From Paenibacillus montaniterrae (GTDB lineage Bacteria > Bacillota > Bacilli > Paenibacillales > Paenibacillaceae), in NCBI RefSeq assembly GCF_018403185.1, contig NZ_BOSE01000001.1, positions 62,001 to 126,000 of the forward strand: DNA of 64,000 nt. The letters run 5' to 3'. Every line of letters begins with the position of its first letter. Position 1 is the first letter of the stretch. Shown here one piece after another: positions 52,307 through 60,539 of the stretch. The notes beneath the pieces are model-generated. The model did not search any database, had not been told where the DNA came from, and saw nothing but the letters and a program-made list of their open reading frames with translations. The position numbers were made by a program, and so were the translations under genes.

Positions 52307-53258
52307 GCAAGTGCTGCCTGATTCTTCAGCTTCACTGCCTGGAGTGATTGTGAAAGCTTTAAGCGGATATTATTATGTACAGCCGCAAGATGATCGTTCT
52401 CCCTCTAGCACGGTGCAATGCCGTGCTAGAGGAGTCTTTAAGAAGAAAGGCCTTACGCCGCTCGTAGGCGATGAGGTGTATTATGTGCTGACGGAAAATG
52501 GAGAGGGAACAGTCGTCGAGCTGCTGCCTCGCAGTACCGAGCTTATTCGTCCGCCAGTGGCCAATGTAGACTTGGCTGTACTTGTATTTTCCGTTGTCGA
52601 GCCTTCCTTGAACCTGCAGCTGCTGGACAAGTTCCTCGTCCATATTGAGCATGCCGGGGTAAAGCCGTTGCTTTGCTTAAGCAAGCAGGACTTTGCCAAT
52701 GCGAACCGTTCCGAGCAAGAGGAGCTGCAGCATGAAGCGCTGTCGAGCATGGAAACCGTAAAGCGCATTTATGGCAAGCTTGGCTATGAAATTTACAGCA
52801 CAAGCTCGCTTGAGCGTCAAGGCATAGAAGCGCTGCATGAACGCTTGAAGGGGCATGTCGCAGTATTTGCCGGCCAATCTGGTGTAGGCAAGTCATCACT
52901 GCTCAATGCGCTAGTTCCTGGTCTTGAGCTAGAGACCAATGAGATCAGCAACAAGCTTGGACGCGGCAAGCATACGACGCGGCATGTTGAGCTGATCGAT
53001 ATAGGCGGCGGCTACGTGGCAGATACGCCAGGCTTTAGCCAGCTTGATTTTGCCGAGCTGGGCATTTCCGATCTGGCCTATGGCTTTATTGAAATGCGCG
53101 AGCTGTCCACGTCGTGCAAATTTAGAGGCTGCATGCATGTGCAGGAGCCCGGCTGTGCGGTGTTGGATGCGCTTGAAGCAGGAGAAATTGAAACGAGCAG
53201 ACATGAGCATTATTTAGCGTTCCTTGCCGAGCTTAAAGATCAAAAACGGAGGTACTAA
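52266..53258 (+). CDS. rsgA: ribosome small subunit GTPase RsgA (circularly permuted)
   Basis: 330 residues as called; the B. subtilis protein is 298, so the N-terminal extension (MSKAINRRTKQK...) may be artificial and a later GTG (52311 or near VIVKALS) could be the true start. The OB domain (35-95) begins VKALSGYYYVQ; the permuted GTPase has CLSKQDF, GQSGVGKSSLLN, NEISNKLGRGKHTTRHVEL and DTPGFSQLD, and the zinc finger CKFRGCMHVQEPGCAV is C-terminal. It matures the 30S subunit and lies 5 bases before rpe. A perfect 12-bp inverted repeat (52402-52432) lies inside the gene. Confidence 0.9.
   Translation: MSKAINRRTKQKNEQVLPDSSASLPGVIVKALSGYYYVQPQDDRSPSSTVQCRARGVFKKKGLTPLVGDEVYYVLTENGEGTVVELLPRSTELIRPPVANVDLAVLVFSVVEPSLNLQLLDKFLVHIEHAGVKPLLCLSKQDFANANRSEQEELQHEALSSMETVKRIYGKLGYEIYSTSSLERQGIEALHERLKGHVAVFAGQSGVGKSSLLNALVPGLELETNEISNKLGRGKHTTRHVELIDIGGGYVADTPGFSQLDFAELGISDLAYGFIEMRELSTSCKFRGCMHVQEPGCAVLDALEAGEIETSRHEHYLAFLAELKDQKRRY
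52402..52432. repeat. perfect 12-bp inverted repeat inside rsgA
   Basis: CCTCTAGCACGG (52402-52413) is exactly complementary to CCGTGCTAGAGG (52421-52432), with a seven-base loop, in the OB-domain coding region. No T-run follows, so it is not a typical terminator. Confidence 0.6.
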
Positions 53259-53263
53259 CCAAG

Positions 53264-53908
53264 ATGACAATCGTTGCACCATCGATTTTATCAGCAAATT
53301 TTGCGCAACTGGGCGCAGATATTAAATCCATTGAGGAAGCGGGGGCTGACTGGGTTCATATTGATGTAATGGACGGGCATTATGTGCCTAACCTGACTTT
53401 CGGACCGCCTGTCATTAGCGCGGTTCGTTCCATCACCAAGCTGACGTTTGATGTGCATCTCATGATTGAGCGTCCGGAGCTTTCTCTGCAAAGCTACATC
53501 GATGCAGGAGCGGACCGCATTACCGTTCATCAGGAAGCATGCACTCATCTGCATCGTACGATATACTCGATTAAAGAGCAGGGGCTGCCTGCTGGCGTCG
53601 CCATCAACCCGGCTACTCCTGTGTCGGTGCTGGAGCCAGTGCTGGGCGATGTAGATATGATTTTGATTATGACCGTGAATCCCGGCTTTGGCGGCCAGTC
53701 CTTTATACCCTACTCAACAACGAAGCTGCGCGAGCTTCGCAGCATGCTGGAAGCGCGTGGATTGTCTCATGTTGATGTTCAGGTAGATGGTGGAATCAAT
53801 GCCCAGACAGCTCAGCTCGTACGTGATGCTGGCGCGAATGTGCTGGTGGCAGGCAACGCGGTATTTACAGCTCCTGACCGCGCTAAAGCGATAGCCGAGC
53901 TGCGCTAG
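53264..53908 (+). CDS. rpe: ribulose-phosphate 3-epimerase
   Basis: Interconverts ribulose 5-phosphate and xylulose 5-phosphate. 214 residues; slightly short of 220. Motifs: IVAPSILSANFAQLG, HIDVMDGHYVPNLTFGPP (catalytic Asp), FDVHLMIERPE, MTVNPGFGGQSFIP, VDVQVDGGINAQTAQ. It begins 5 bases after rsgA, as in Bacillus. The next gene is not thiN (as in Bacillus) but a small membrane protein. Confidence 0.95.
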   Translation: MTIVAPSILSANFAQLGADIKSIEEAGADWVHIDVMDGHYVPNLTFGPPVISAVRSITKLTFDVHLMIERPELSLQSYIDAGADRITVHQEACTHLHRTIYSIKEQGLPAGVAINPATPVSVLEPVLGDVDMILIMTVNPGFGGQSFIPYSTTKLRELRSMLEARGLSHVDVQVDGGINAQTAQLVRDAGANVLVAGNAVFTAPDRAKAIAELR

Positions 53909-53981
53909 CGATCAGGCTTCCGCTGTGCTTACTTACTGAAAGCGCACTCGCGGAGGCTACAACAGTTTGAGGAGGATGCGC

Positions 53982-54263
53982 ATGAACGTTAATTTTAAAA
54001 CCGCATTGTGGGTGCTGTTTTATGCGATTCTTGCTGGAGGCTCGCTCTCGCTTTTTTCGCTCATCCCATCGCTTATCAAATATATATTTTCGCTGCTAAC
54101 GATTTATATCGGGATACGTTTTTTCCGCCGCTTTGAAACGATTGGCTTGCGAATCGTCTTTATTGTGCTGTCGATTATTATGTATTTCCTGTTCGTCATT
54201 ATCGTGACCGCCATTCAATTTATAATGGACAATCCAGACCTGTTTCAAAATAGTGTCGCTTAA
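53982..54263 (+). CDS. small membrane protein of unknown function
   Basis: 93 residues with hydrophobic segments at about 8-30, 33-50 and 55-80, interrupted by a basic FFRRFETIG turn. I recognise no family. The start at 53982 has GAGGAGG (53969-53975) with a 6-base spacer; an ATG at 53976 and a TTG at 53967 are closer and less likely. It sits between rpe and spoVM, the place of thiN in B. subtilis, and the distance to rpe (73 bases) suggests it may have its own promoter. Confidence 0.6.
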   Translation: MNVNFKTALWVLFYAILAGGSLSLFSLIPSLIKYIFSLLTIYIGIRFFRRFETIGLRIVFIVLSIIMYFLFVIIVTAIQFIMDNPDLFQNSVA

Positions 54264-54295
54264 TCAATAAAGTTTAATCTCTCTAGGCAGTAGTG

Positions 54296-54324
54296 GTCTA
54301 TGTTTTCTCATTTCTGCATAATAT
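54296..54324 (+). promoter_or_regulatory. possible sigma-E-type promoter of spoVM
   Basis: GTCTATGTT (54296-54304), 12 bases and CATAATAT (54317-54324) resemble a sigma-E -35/-10 pair. spoVM of Bacillus is sigma-E dependent. One position of the -10 differs from the usual pattern. Confidence 0.3.
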
Positions 54325-54385
54325 GTTTTACAAGAGTGGGGATTCAGCAGGCAAGGGTCACCGCGCGTTTCGAGGAGGGATGAGC

Positions 54386-54466
54386 ATGAAATTTTATACG
54401 ATTAAGCTGCCTAAGTTTTTGGGTGGGTTTGTCAAAGCTTTACTTAACACATTTCAAAAAAATTAA
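54386..54466 (+). CDS. spoVM: stage V sporulation protein M
   Basis: A 26-residue amphipathic peptide that recognises the positive curvature of the outer forespore membrane and anchors the coat basement layer through SpoIVA. It reads MKFYTIKLPKFLGGFVKALL and then six more residues ending QKN; the first 14 are identical to B. subtilis SpoVM. The ATG has GAGGAGGG (54371-54379) with 6-7 bases. It lies between the small membrane protein and rpmB, in the place it has in Bacillus. It is too short to be found by ordinary gene calling. Confidence 0.95.
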   Translation: MKFYTIKLPKFLGGFVKALLNTFQKN

Positions 54467-54521
54467 TATCATAACTCCCAATCAAGATTTGACTGCTTGT
54501 CTAAAACATGATGATGACAAC

Positions 54522-54553
54522 AAAAAAGCACCTGAACTGTCAGGTGCTTTTGT
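54522..54553. terminator. bidirectional terminator between spoVM and rpmB
   Basis: AAAAGCACCTGA (54524-54535) pairs with TCAGGTGCTTTT (54540-54551) around a four-base loop, with A and T runs. Confidence 0.9.
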
Positions 54554-54563
54554 CTATGGCAAA

Positions 54564-54752
54564 CTATACGCGAGTAATTTTGCCAGATTTCAATGCGCGA
54601 GCGCTAACGTAAACACGTTTTGGTTTACCATCTACCAGGATGCGAACCTTTTGAACGTTAACTCCCCAAGTACGACGAGTTGCATTGTTCGCATGAGATA
54701 CGCTATTTCCTCTTTTTGGCGCTTTGCCAGTTACGAAACATTTGCGAGACAT
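54564..54752 (-). CDS. rpmB: 50S ribosomal protein L28
   Basis: 62 residues. The L28 pattern is clear: [37 protein letters not shown] and [13 protein letters not shown]. Only one Cys is present, so it is the zinc-free form (C-minus). The start at 54752 has AAGGAGGTG with a 6-base spacer; the frame opens at 54779. It is transcribed against the surrounding genes, as in Bacillus, from a promoter divergent to that of yloU. Confidence 0.95.
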   Translation of the reverse strand: MSRKCFVTGKAPKRGNSVSHANNATRRTWGVNVQKVRILVDGKPKRVYVSARALKSGKITRV

Positions 54753-54860
54753 AAAAACACCTCCTTCACCAGTTATCACCTAAGCAGCTTAACCGTTCAT
54801 AATACGAATGCTACAATTGTTTTCGATTCATAACATCTACAAACATAAACACGCCTAAAT

Positions 54861-54889
54861 ATCGTAACATAAAGTCAGTCCTCATTCAA
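54861..54889 (-). promoter_or_regulatory. rpmB promoter
   Basis: On the minus strand TTGAAT (54889-54884), 17-base spacer, TACGAT (54866-54861). Confidence 0.65.
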
Positions 54890-54929
54890 CCTAATTCTAG
54901 CGTTATTTCAATGAAATTTAACAATTCTC

Positions 54930-54958
54930 TTCAATAACGGTGCAGTTTATAGTACAAT
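54930..54958 (+). promoter_or_regulatory. promoter of the yloU gene
   Basis: TTCAAT (54930-54935), 17-base spacer, TACAAT (54953-54958). The -35 is weak. Confidence 0.5.
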
Positions 54959-54996
54959 GGAAACTAGTCCATAATAAATGGCAAGGAGTGAAACGT

Positions 54997-55356
54997 ATGC
55001 CGATACAATTAGAAAATGGTTTAGGTCATATTCAGGTTTCAGATAGTTGTATAGCGACAATTGCTGGCTTCGCCGCATTAGAGTGTTATGGACTCGTTGG
55101 AATGGCATCTCGGAACGGATTGAAGGATGGGATTGCAGTACTTCTTGGCCGGGACAATTTGACCAAGGGTGTTGAAATAAGACAAGTACAAGGCGGAATC
55201 AATATTGATCTGCACATTGTAGTGAGCTATGGAACGAAAATTTCTGAAGTAGCTAGCAACATTCGTTCAAAAGTGAAGTATGTATTAAATGACGTAATAG
55301 GTCTGGAAGTCAACGAAGTAAATATTTTTGTCCAGGATGTAAGGGTATCTACTTAG
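54997..55356 (+). CDS. yloU: Asp23/Gls24 family protein YloU
   Basis: 119 residues in the Asp23 fold: GHIQVSDSCIATIAGFAALE, GRDNLTKGVEIRQVQGGI and EVNEVNIFVQDVRV. It is a paralogue of the 18560 gene and the orthologue of YloU by its place between rpmB and yloV. The start at 54997 has AAGGAG with 8 bases. YloV follows 17 bases later, so the two are cotranscribed; the pairing with a DAK-type fatty acid kinase is the same as in Bacillus and in streptococci. Confidence 0.9.
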   Translation: MPIQLENGLGHIQVSDSCIATIAGFAALECYGLVGMASRNGLKDGIAVLLGRDNLTKGVEIRQVQGGINIDLHIVVSYGTKISEVASNIRSKVKYVLNDVIGLEVNEVNIFVQDVRVST

Positions 55357-55373
55357 CAGGAAGGGGAATTTTT

Positions 55374-57113
55374 TTGGGTAAGCGAGCAATTAACGGATCT
55401 GATTTTGCGGCTATGGCATTATTAGGCGCCGACTTACTGAAGCGTAATGCCGAAAAGGTGAACGCACTCAACGTGTTTCCAGTGCCGGATGGCGATACTG
55501 GAACGAATATGAATCTGACCATGACCTCTGGTATAACTGAATTAAAAAAGAAGCCGTCAGCTGATATTGGCAAGGCTGCTGAAGCATTGTCGAAGGGCTT
55601 GCTGATGGGCGCGCGCGGTAATTCGGGTGTTATTTTATCTCAGCTGTTTCGCGGCTTTGCCAAGTCGCTCGCTAACCATGAGCAGGCAACCGCGATTGAA
55701 ATTGCTGCGGCATTGCAGCACGGTGTAGATCTTGCCTACAAGGCGGTAGTAAAGCCGGTAGAGGGTACGATCTTGACCGTAGCGAAGGAAGCTGCGCGCT
55801 ATGCTGTGCAATATGCGAGACGCAATACTGAAGTGCCTGAGCTGATGGAGGAAGTGTATTTCAGAGCGAACGAGGCATTGCAAAAAACGCCTGAGCAGCT
55901 GCCAGTGCTGAAGCAGGTAGGGGTAGTCGATTCAGGTGGACAAGGGCTTGTCTACATCTATGAAGGCTTCGTTCAATATTTGTCGGGCGCTGCGCTTGAT
56001 GTGGATGCTTTAGCCTCTGAAGCAGCTCCGGCGGACGTCTACGTTCCGCAGCAGCATGTAGAGCCGTCCTCTGCACAAGCCAAGCTGGAGACGCTAGATA
56101 TTGAGTTCTTTTACGATATGGAATTTTTTATCAAGCGCAATGTGTCAGGTACACCCGTGGCATCTTTTGATGAATCCGCTTACAAAAAAGCGTTGTCTAA
56201 GGATGGAGATTCGATTCTCGTTATTACAGATGATGATATTATTAAAGTGCATGTGCATTCCCGCAAGCCTGGCGATGTGTTCAATTTGTCGATGCAGTAT
56301 GGCGAGTTGACGGATATTCATATTTTGAATATGCGTGAGCAGCATCGTGAGCTGCTGGCTGAGGAGGGCGTAGTCAGCGAGGTCAATCTGGCAGCCGCTG
56401 AGCTGCTGGCAGGACAGGCCATAGACAACCGTCCAGCTGAGCATGGCTTCGAGCGTGCGCCATACGGAATGATCGCGGTTGCTTTGGGCGATGGTGTAGC
56501 TGAGCTATTCCGCAGCAGTGATGTAGATATTGTACTGACTGGCGGTCAGACGATGAACCCAAGCACCGAAGACTTTGTGAACGCAATTGAATCGCTGTCG
56601 GCGGAGCATATTTTCATTTTCCCTAACAACAGCAACATAATTCTTGCAGCCGAGCAGGCGATCGAGCTGACAGAGCGAGCGGTAACCGTTATACCGACCA
56701 AAACAATTCCCCAAGGAATCGCGGCTGTCCTTGCCTTCAAGGAAGACGAAACACCAGAGCGCAACAAGGAATGGATGATTTCAGCTGCTAGCATGGTTGT
56801 GTCCGGACAAGTGACCAAAGCAGTGCGAGACACGACGATTGACGGAGTCGAAATTTCCGAAGGCCATTATATCGGCTTGAAGGAAAAAGCAATCGTTACC
56901 TCTGAGCCGGATTTGCTTGCAGCATGTCAAGCTCTTTTGACCAGCATGCTTGAGGATGAAGGCGACATAGTCACGATTCTGACAGGAGAAGGCGCGACCG
57001 AGGAAACGACATCCGCCCTTTGCTCCTGGATAAGCGAGCATTATGCCGAGCTTGAAATAGACCTGCAATATGGTGGTCAACCTCTCTATCCGTATGTATT
57101 TGCCGTTGAATAA
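55374..57113 (+). CDS. yloV: DAK2-domain fatty acid kinase subunit (YloV/FakA)
   Basis: 579 residues. The N-terminal DAK2 (DhaL-like) domain has NVFPVPDGDTGTNMNLTM (metal/ATP) and LLMGARGNSGVILSQLFRG, followed by a middle domain and a C-terminal FakA-type domain (from about 335). With a FakB (DegV) partner it phosphorylates exogenous fatty acids for phospholipid synthesis. The TTG start at 55374 has AGGAAGGGG with 7 bases. DegV follows by 38 bases, which supports the FakA/FakB pairing here. Confidence 0.9.
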   Translation: MGKRAINGSDFAAMALLGADLLKRNAEKVNALNVFPVPDGDTGTNMNLTMTSGITELKKKPSADIGKAAEALSKGLLMGARGNSGVILSQLFRGFAKSLANHEQATAIEIAAALQHGVDLAYKAVVKPVEGTILTVAKEAARYAVQYARRNTEVPELMEEVYFRANEALQKTPEQLPVLKQVGVVDSGGQGLVYIYEGFVQYLSGAALDVDALASEAAPADVYVPQQHVEPSSAQAKLETLDIEFFYDMEFFIKRNVSGTPVASFDESAYKKALSKDGDSILVITDDDIIKVHVHSRKPGDVFNLSMQYGELTDIHILNMREQHRELLAEEGVVSEVNLAAAELLAGQAIDNRPAEHGFERAPYGMIAVALGDGVAELFRSSDVDIVLTGGQTMNPSTEDFVNAIESLSAEHIFIFPNNSNIILAAEQAIELTERAVTVIPTKTIPQGIAAVLAFKEDETPERNKEWMISAASMVVSGQVTKAVRDTTIDGVEISEGHYIGLKEKAIVTSEPDLLAACQALLTSMLEDEGDIVTILTGEGATEETTSALCSWISEHYAELEIDLQYGGQPLYPYVFAVE

Positions 57114-57151
57114 TAAATAAAGTGCAATACGAAAAGGAGGAAATGTACGCT

Positions 57152-58009
57152 ATGGGAAAGATTCGTATCGTAACTGACAGTACTGCTGATATTCCTGCCG
57201 AGCTGCGCGAAAAGCACGGCATCACGATGATTTCGCTGAAGGTGCTTTTTGGCGAGGAGGTTTATAGCGACGCTGTTGATCTGACACCAGAGGAGTTTTA
57301 TGCCAGGCTCAAAACATCGCCTGTAATGCCTACAACCTCACAGCCTTCGCCGGCTGATTTTGTTGAGGTGTATGAGTCGCTGCTTCAGGAGGACCCGGAA
57401 GGGCCCATTCTGAGCTTTCACCTTGCATCTGTGCTAAGTGGTACCTATCAGGCTGCTACCATCGCCAAATCGATGCTGGAGGAGGCTGGAGAGCATATTC
57501 ATGTGATTGACTCATGCTCGGCATCCTACGGTCATGGCATGCAGGTTGTGCTTGCAGCGGAAATGGCGGAGGCCGGAGCCTCAGTTGAGGACATTTTGGC
57601 CGCTGTAGCCAAACGCAAGGAAAGCTGTCAAATTTATTTCCTTGTTGATACGCTGGACTATTTGCAAAAAGGTGGAAGAATCGGCAAGGCTGCTGCAATG
57701 ATTGGTTCCTTGCTTAATATTAAGCCGATCTTGTCACTTGAGCCTTCGGGAGCTGTTACATCCGTCGATAAGGCACGCGGCAGCAAGAAAGCGATGGCGA
57801 AAATCGTGGAGCTGCTGAAAAACCATTTTGGCAATCAAGCGGTCGGACTGATTGTGGCGGGTACTGATGATGAGGTTATTCGCGACGAGCTGGAAGCGCG
57901 TGTTAAAGCAGAACTGAATGTAAAGGAAGTCAGCTATACGACTGTCGGTACAGTAATCGGCACTCATACTGGTCCTGGTACTTCTGCTGTATTTTTATAT
58001 AAGGTGTGA
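57152..58009 (+). CDS. DegV-family fatty-acid-binding protein (FakB-like)
   Basis: 285 residues. DegV motifs: RIVTDSTADIPAELRE at the start, SQPSPADFVEVYE, FHLASVLSGTYQAATIA (the Ser-Gly-Thr that holds the fatty acid head), and IDSCSASYGHGMQV, then LLNIKPILSLEPSGAV. It presents a bound fatty acid to FakA. The start at 57152 gives the usual MGKIRIV; an ATG at 57143 is nearer the GGAGG and cannot be excluded. It lies between yloV and recG, with recG 7 bases after. Confidence 0.9.
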   Translation: MGKIRIVTDSTADIPAELREKHGITMISLKVLFGEEVYSDAVDLTPEEFYARLKTSPVMPTTSQPSPADFVEVYESLLQEDPEGPILSFHLASVLSGTYQAATIAKSMLEEAGEHIHVIDSCSASYGHGMQVVLAAEMAEAGASVEDILAAVAKRKESCQIYFLVDTLDYLQKGGRIGKAAAMIGSLLNIKPILSLEPSGAVTSVDKARGSKKAMAKIVELLKNHFGNQAVGLIVAGTDDEVIRDELEARVKAELNVKEVSYTTVGTVIGTHTGPGTSAVFLYKV

Positions 58010-58016
58010 GCTAGGA

Positions 58017-60074
58017 ATGATCAAGCTTGATCAAATTCCGGTGAAGCAGTTGAAAGGCGTGAGTGCTCTAAAGGAAAAAGAGCTCCACGCCTTTGGCTTA
58101 TTTACTGTGAATGATGTGTTATTGTATTTTCCTTTTCGTTATGAAGATTATCGCGTTCGTGATTTGACAGAGGTGAAGGCTGGCGAGAAAGCAACCGTGA
58201 TTGGCATTGTGCGTGGCGTGCCGATTTTGCAGCGCTATGGCAGGTCAAAATCGAGGCTGACCTGCAAGGTGCAGGTCGGGCTGCAGCTCATTACGGCTAC
58301 CTGGTTCAATCGCCATTTTTTGCGCGAGCAGCTTACGCTTGAGCGCGAGGTGCTGCTTACAGGCAAATGGGAGCCTTCGCGGCTGCAGCTAACGGTTTCG
58401 GAATCGGAGTTTTTGGATCAGCAGAAGTCATCTGGCAAGATGGATACGCTGCAGCCTGTTTACTCTGTAGGCGGAAAAATTACGCAGCCATGGATTCGAA
58501 AGCTGATTGCTGCTGCATTGGATCAGTATGGTGCGATGGTAGAGGAAATTTTGCCGTATGCGCTGATCGAGAAATATCGTTTGATGAATCGTGCTGAAGC
58601 GATTCGGCTTATTCATTGCCCGGGCGATGTGAAATCGGGGCAGGAAGCACGCAGACGGATGGTATATGAGGAGCTGTTTCTGTTCCAGCTTCGCCTGCAA
58701 GCCTATCGGGCGCTGTCTCATCGCCGCCAGGCCGGCATCGCAATGCCGCTGCAAAGCGAATGGATTCGCGAGTTCGCTGCCACATTGCCCTTTGAGCTTA
58801 CCGATGGGCAGAAGCGGGCGATCAATGAGATTTCTGTTGATATGCGCCGCAAATACAGCATGAACCGTCTGCTGCAAGGCGATGTTGGCTCAGGTAAAAC
58901 GGTGGTAGCCGCGATTGCGATGTACAGCGCAGTGCGTGCAGGCTTTCAGGCGGCATTGATGGTGCCGACTGAAATTCTTGCAGAGCAGCATATGAAGAGC
59001 TTATCGCGCATGCTCGAGCATACGAATATGACGGTTCGCTTGCTAACAGGAAGCTTGGGCGAGCGCAAGCGGCGCGATCTGCTTGCCGAGCTGCAAATGG
59101 GGCTTGCTGATATTGTAGTTGGCACGCATGCGCTTATTCAGGAGGATGTATTTTTTAATAAGCTAGGACTCGTTGTAGTCGATGAGCAGCATCGCTTTGG
59201 CGTCAATCAGCGCAGCATTTTGCGGCGCAAAGGCATCCAGCCTGATGTACTGACGATGACCGCTACCCCGATTCCGCGCACCTTGGCGATTACGGCATTT
59301 GGCGATATGGATGTGTCAACGATTCGCGAACGGCCGCAAGGACGCAAGCCTATCGAAACGTATTGGCTTAAGCCGCAATCGCTGGAGCGCGCGCTGCAAT
59401 TTATTCGCAAGCAAATCGCTGAAGGCAGACAAGCCTATGTTATTTGTCCGCTTATCGAAGAGTCGGATAAGCTGGATGTGCAAAATGCGCTTGATGTCCA
59501 TATGATGATTCAGTCTGCTTTTCCCGATCTGACTGTCGGCTTGCTGCATGGCAGAATGAGCACGGCGGAAAAGGAGCAGTCGATGAGCAGCTTTGCTGCC
59601 AATGAAGCGCAGGTGCTTGTAGCGACTACGGTTGTCGAGGTCGGCGTCGATGTGCCGAACGCGACGATCATTATGATTATGGACGCAGAGCGCTTCGGCT
59701 TATCGCAATTGCATCAGCTGCGCGGTCGAGTCGGGCGCGGCGAGCATCAATCCTACTGCATACTGCTGGCTGATCCGAAGTCAGAGGTTGGTCAGGAGCG
59801 GATGAAGGTCATGACAGAAAGCAATGACGGCTTTGAAATTGCTCGCCGCGACCTTGAGCTGCGCGGCCCGGGCGAATTTTTTGGCACGAAGCAAAGTGGC
59901 TTGCCGGAATTTAAGCTGGCTGACATGGTAGCCGATTACGAGCTGCTGGAGCAGGCGCGCGAGGATGCGGCTGCACTTGTGGCAACAGAAAGCTTCTGGA
60001 AGGATGCAGCCTATGCAAGATTAGTAGATTGGCTGCGCAATGATCCTTTATTTCAAGGAGAACAGATAGATTAG
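58017..60074 (+). CDS. recG: ATP-dependent DNA helicase RecG
   Basis: 685 residues. The wedge (OB-fold) domain (about 50-150) precedes the helicase with Walker A LLQGDVGSGKTVVA, DEQHRFGVNQR, TATPIPRTLAITAFGD, VVEVGVDVPNATIIM and QLRGRVGRGEHQSYC, then the TRG/RecG C-terminal motif LRGPGEFFGTKQSG. It remodels stalled forks and branch-migrates Holliday junctions. It follows DegV by 7 bases and probably ends the operon yloU-yloV-degV-recG. Confidence 0.96.
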   Translation: MIKLDQIPVKQLKGVSALKEKELHAFGLFTVNDVLLYFPFRYEDYRVRDLTEVKAGEKATVIGIVRGVPILQRYGRSKSRLTCKVQVGLQLITATWFNRHFLREQLTLEREVLLTGKWEPSRLQLTVSESEFLDQQKSSGKMDTLQPVYSVGGKITQPWIRKLIAAALDQYGAMVEEILPYALIEKYRLMNRAEAIRLIHCPGDVKSGQEARRRMVYEELFLFQLRLQAYRALSHRRQAGIAMPLQSEWIREFAATLPFELTDGQKRAINEISVDMRRKYSMNRLLQGDVGSGKTVVAAIAMYSAVRAGFQAALMVPTEILAEQHMKSLSRMLEHTNMTVRLLTGSLGERKRRDLLAELQMGLADIVVGTHALIQEDVFFNKLGLVVVDEQHRFGVNQRSILRRKGIQPDVLTMTATPIPRTLAITAFGDMDVSTIRERPQGRKPIETYWLKPQSLERALQFIRKQIAEGRQAYVICPLIEESDKLDVQNALDVHMMIQSAFPDLTVGLLHGRMSTAEKEQSMSSFAANEAQVLVATTVVEVGVDVPNATIIMIMDAERFGLSQLHQLRGRVGRGEHQSYCILLADPKSEVGQERMKVMTESNDGFEIARRDLELRGPGEFFGTKQSGLPEFKLADMVADYELLEQAREDAAALVATESFWKDAAYARLVDWLRNDPLFQGEQID

Positions 60075-60140
60075 GCAAGATTTTAAGCTTTTCAGCATAT
60101 AGTTAACTCATTAGAGTAGCCTTTGGAGGTGTCAAGCTTA

Positions 60141-60428
60141 ATGAGTTATCAACGCTATGGAATTAGTCCGCAGCTGGTTGAACGTGTCAAGCTGAAAATG
60201 AAAAATCCTGCTGTGAAGGAAAAAATGAAAAATCTGCTGGGCGAGGTGACCAAGTACGATTTGCAGGATCGGATCAAGGTGCGCAAATTGACACGTACAG
60301 CGGCTGTAATTTTGCAAGAGAAGCTGACTGAGGTGCAGGAGGAGCAAATTATTAACTTTGTGCTTGCACAAAAAATTGACCCGAACAATACGCTTCATCT
60401 GCTCAAGCTATGGGGGATGTTCCGTTAA
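60141..60428 (+). CDS. SpoVIF-like sporulation protein
   Basis: 95 residues, soluble and basic. It reads MSYQRYGISPQLVERVKLKM at the start, with repeated Lys/Val helices and a conserved QIINFVLAQKIDPNNTLHLL followed by KLWGMFR. This resembles stage VI sporulation protein F, a small germinant-related coat protein, but I recognise it by pattern and not by a clear motif, so the assignment is tentative. The ATG at 60141 follows GGAGGTG with 9 bases. It is placed behind recG and ends before a terminator. Confidence 0.5.
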   Translation: MSYQRYGISPQLVERVKLKMKNPAVKEKMKNLLGEVTKYDLQDRIKVRKLTRTAAVILQEKLTEVQEEQIINFVLAQKIDPNNTLHLLKLWGMFR

Positions 60429-60443
60429 TTGCTCAGGTAAACG

Positions 60444-60490
60444 AAAAAACGAAGCGCTGCTAGCTTAAGCTGGCTGGCGCTTCGTTTTTT
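60444..60490. terminator. terminator between the SpoVIF-like gene and the LysR gene
   Basis: AAAAAACGAAGCGC (60444-60457) pairs exactly with 60477-60490, with an inner AGCTTAAGCT palindrome and runs of A and T for both convergent genes. Confidence 0.9.
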
Positions 60491-60539
60491 AATTTGCATG
60501 CTGCGTTGTGAATAGCATTGATAATTGTGATGAACAGGA

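Noticed and set aside
54423..54833. 136-residue frame over spoVM and rpmB
   Set aside because: It is antisense to rpmB and overlaps a terminator; spoVM and rpmB explain the region.
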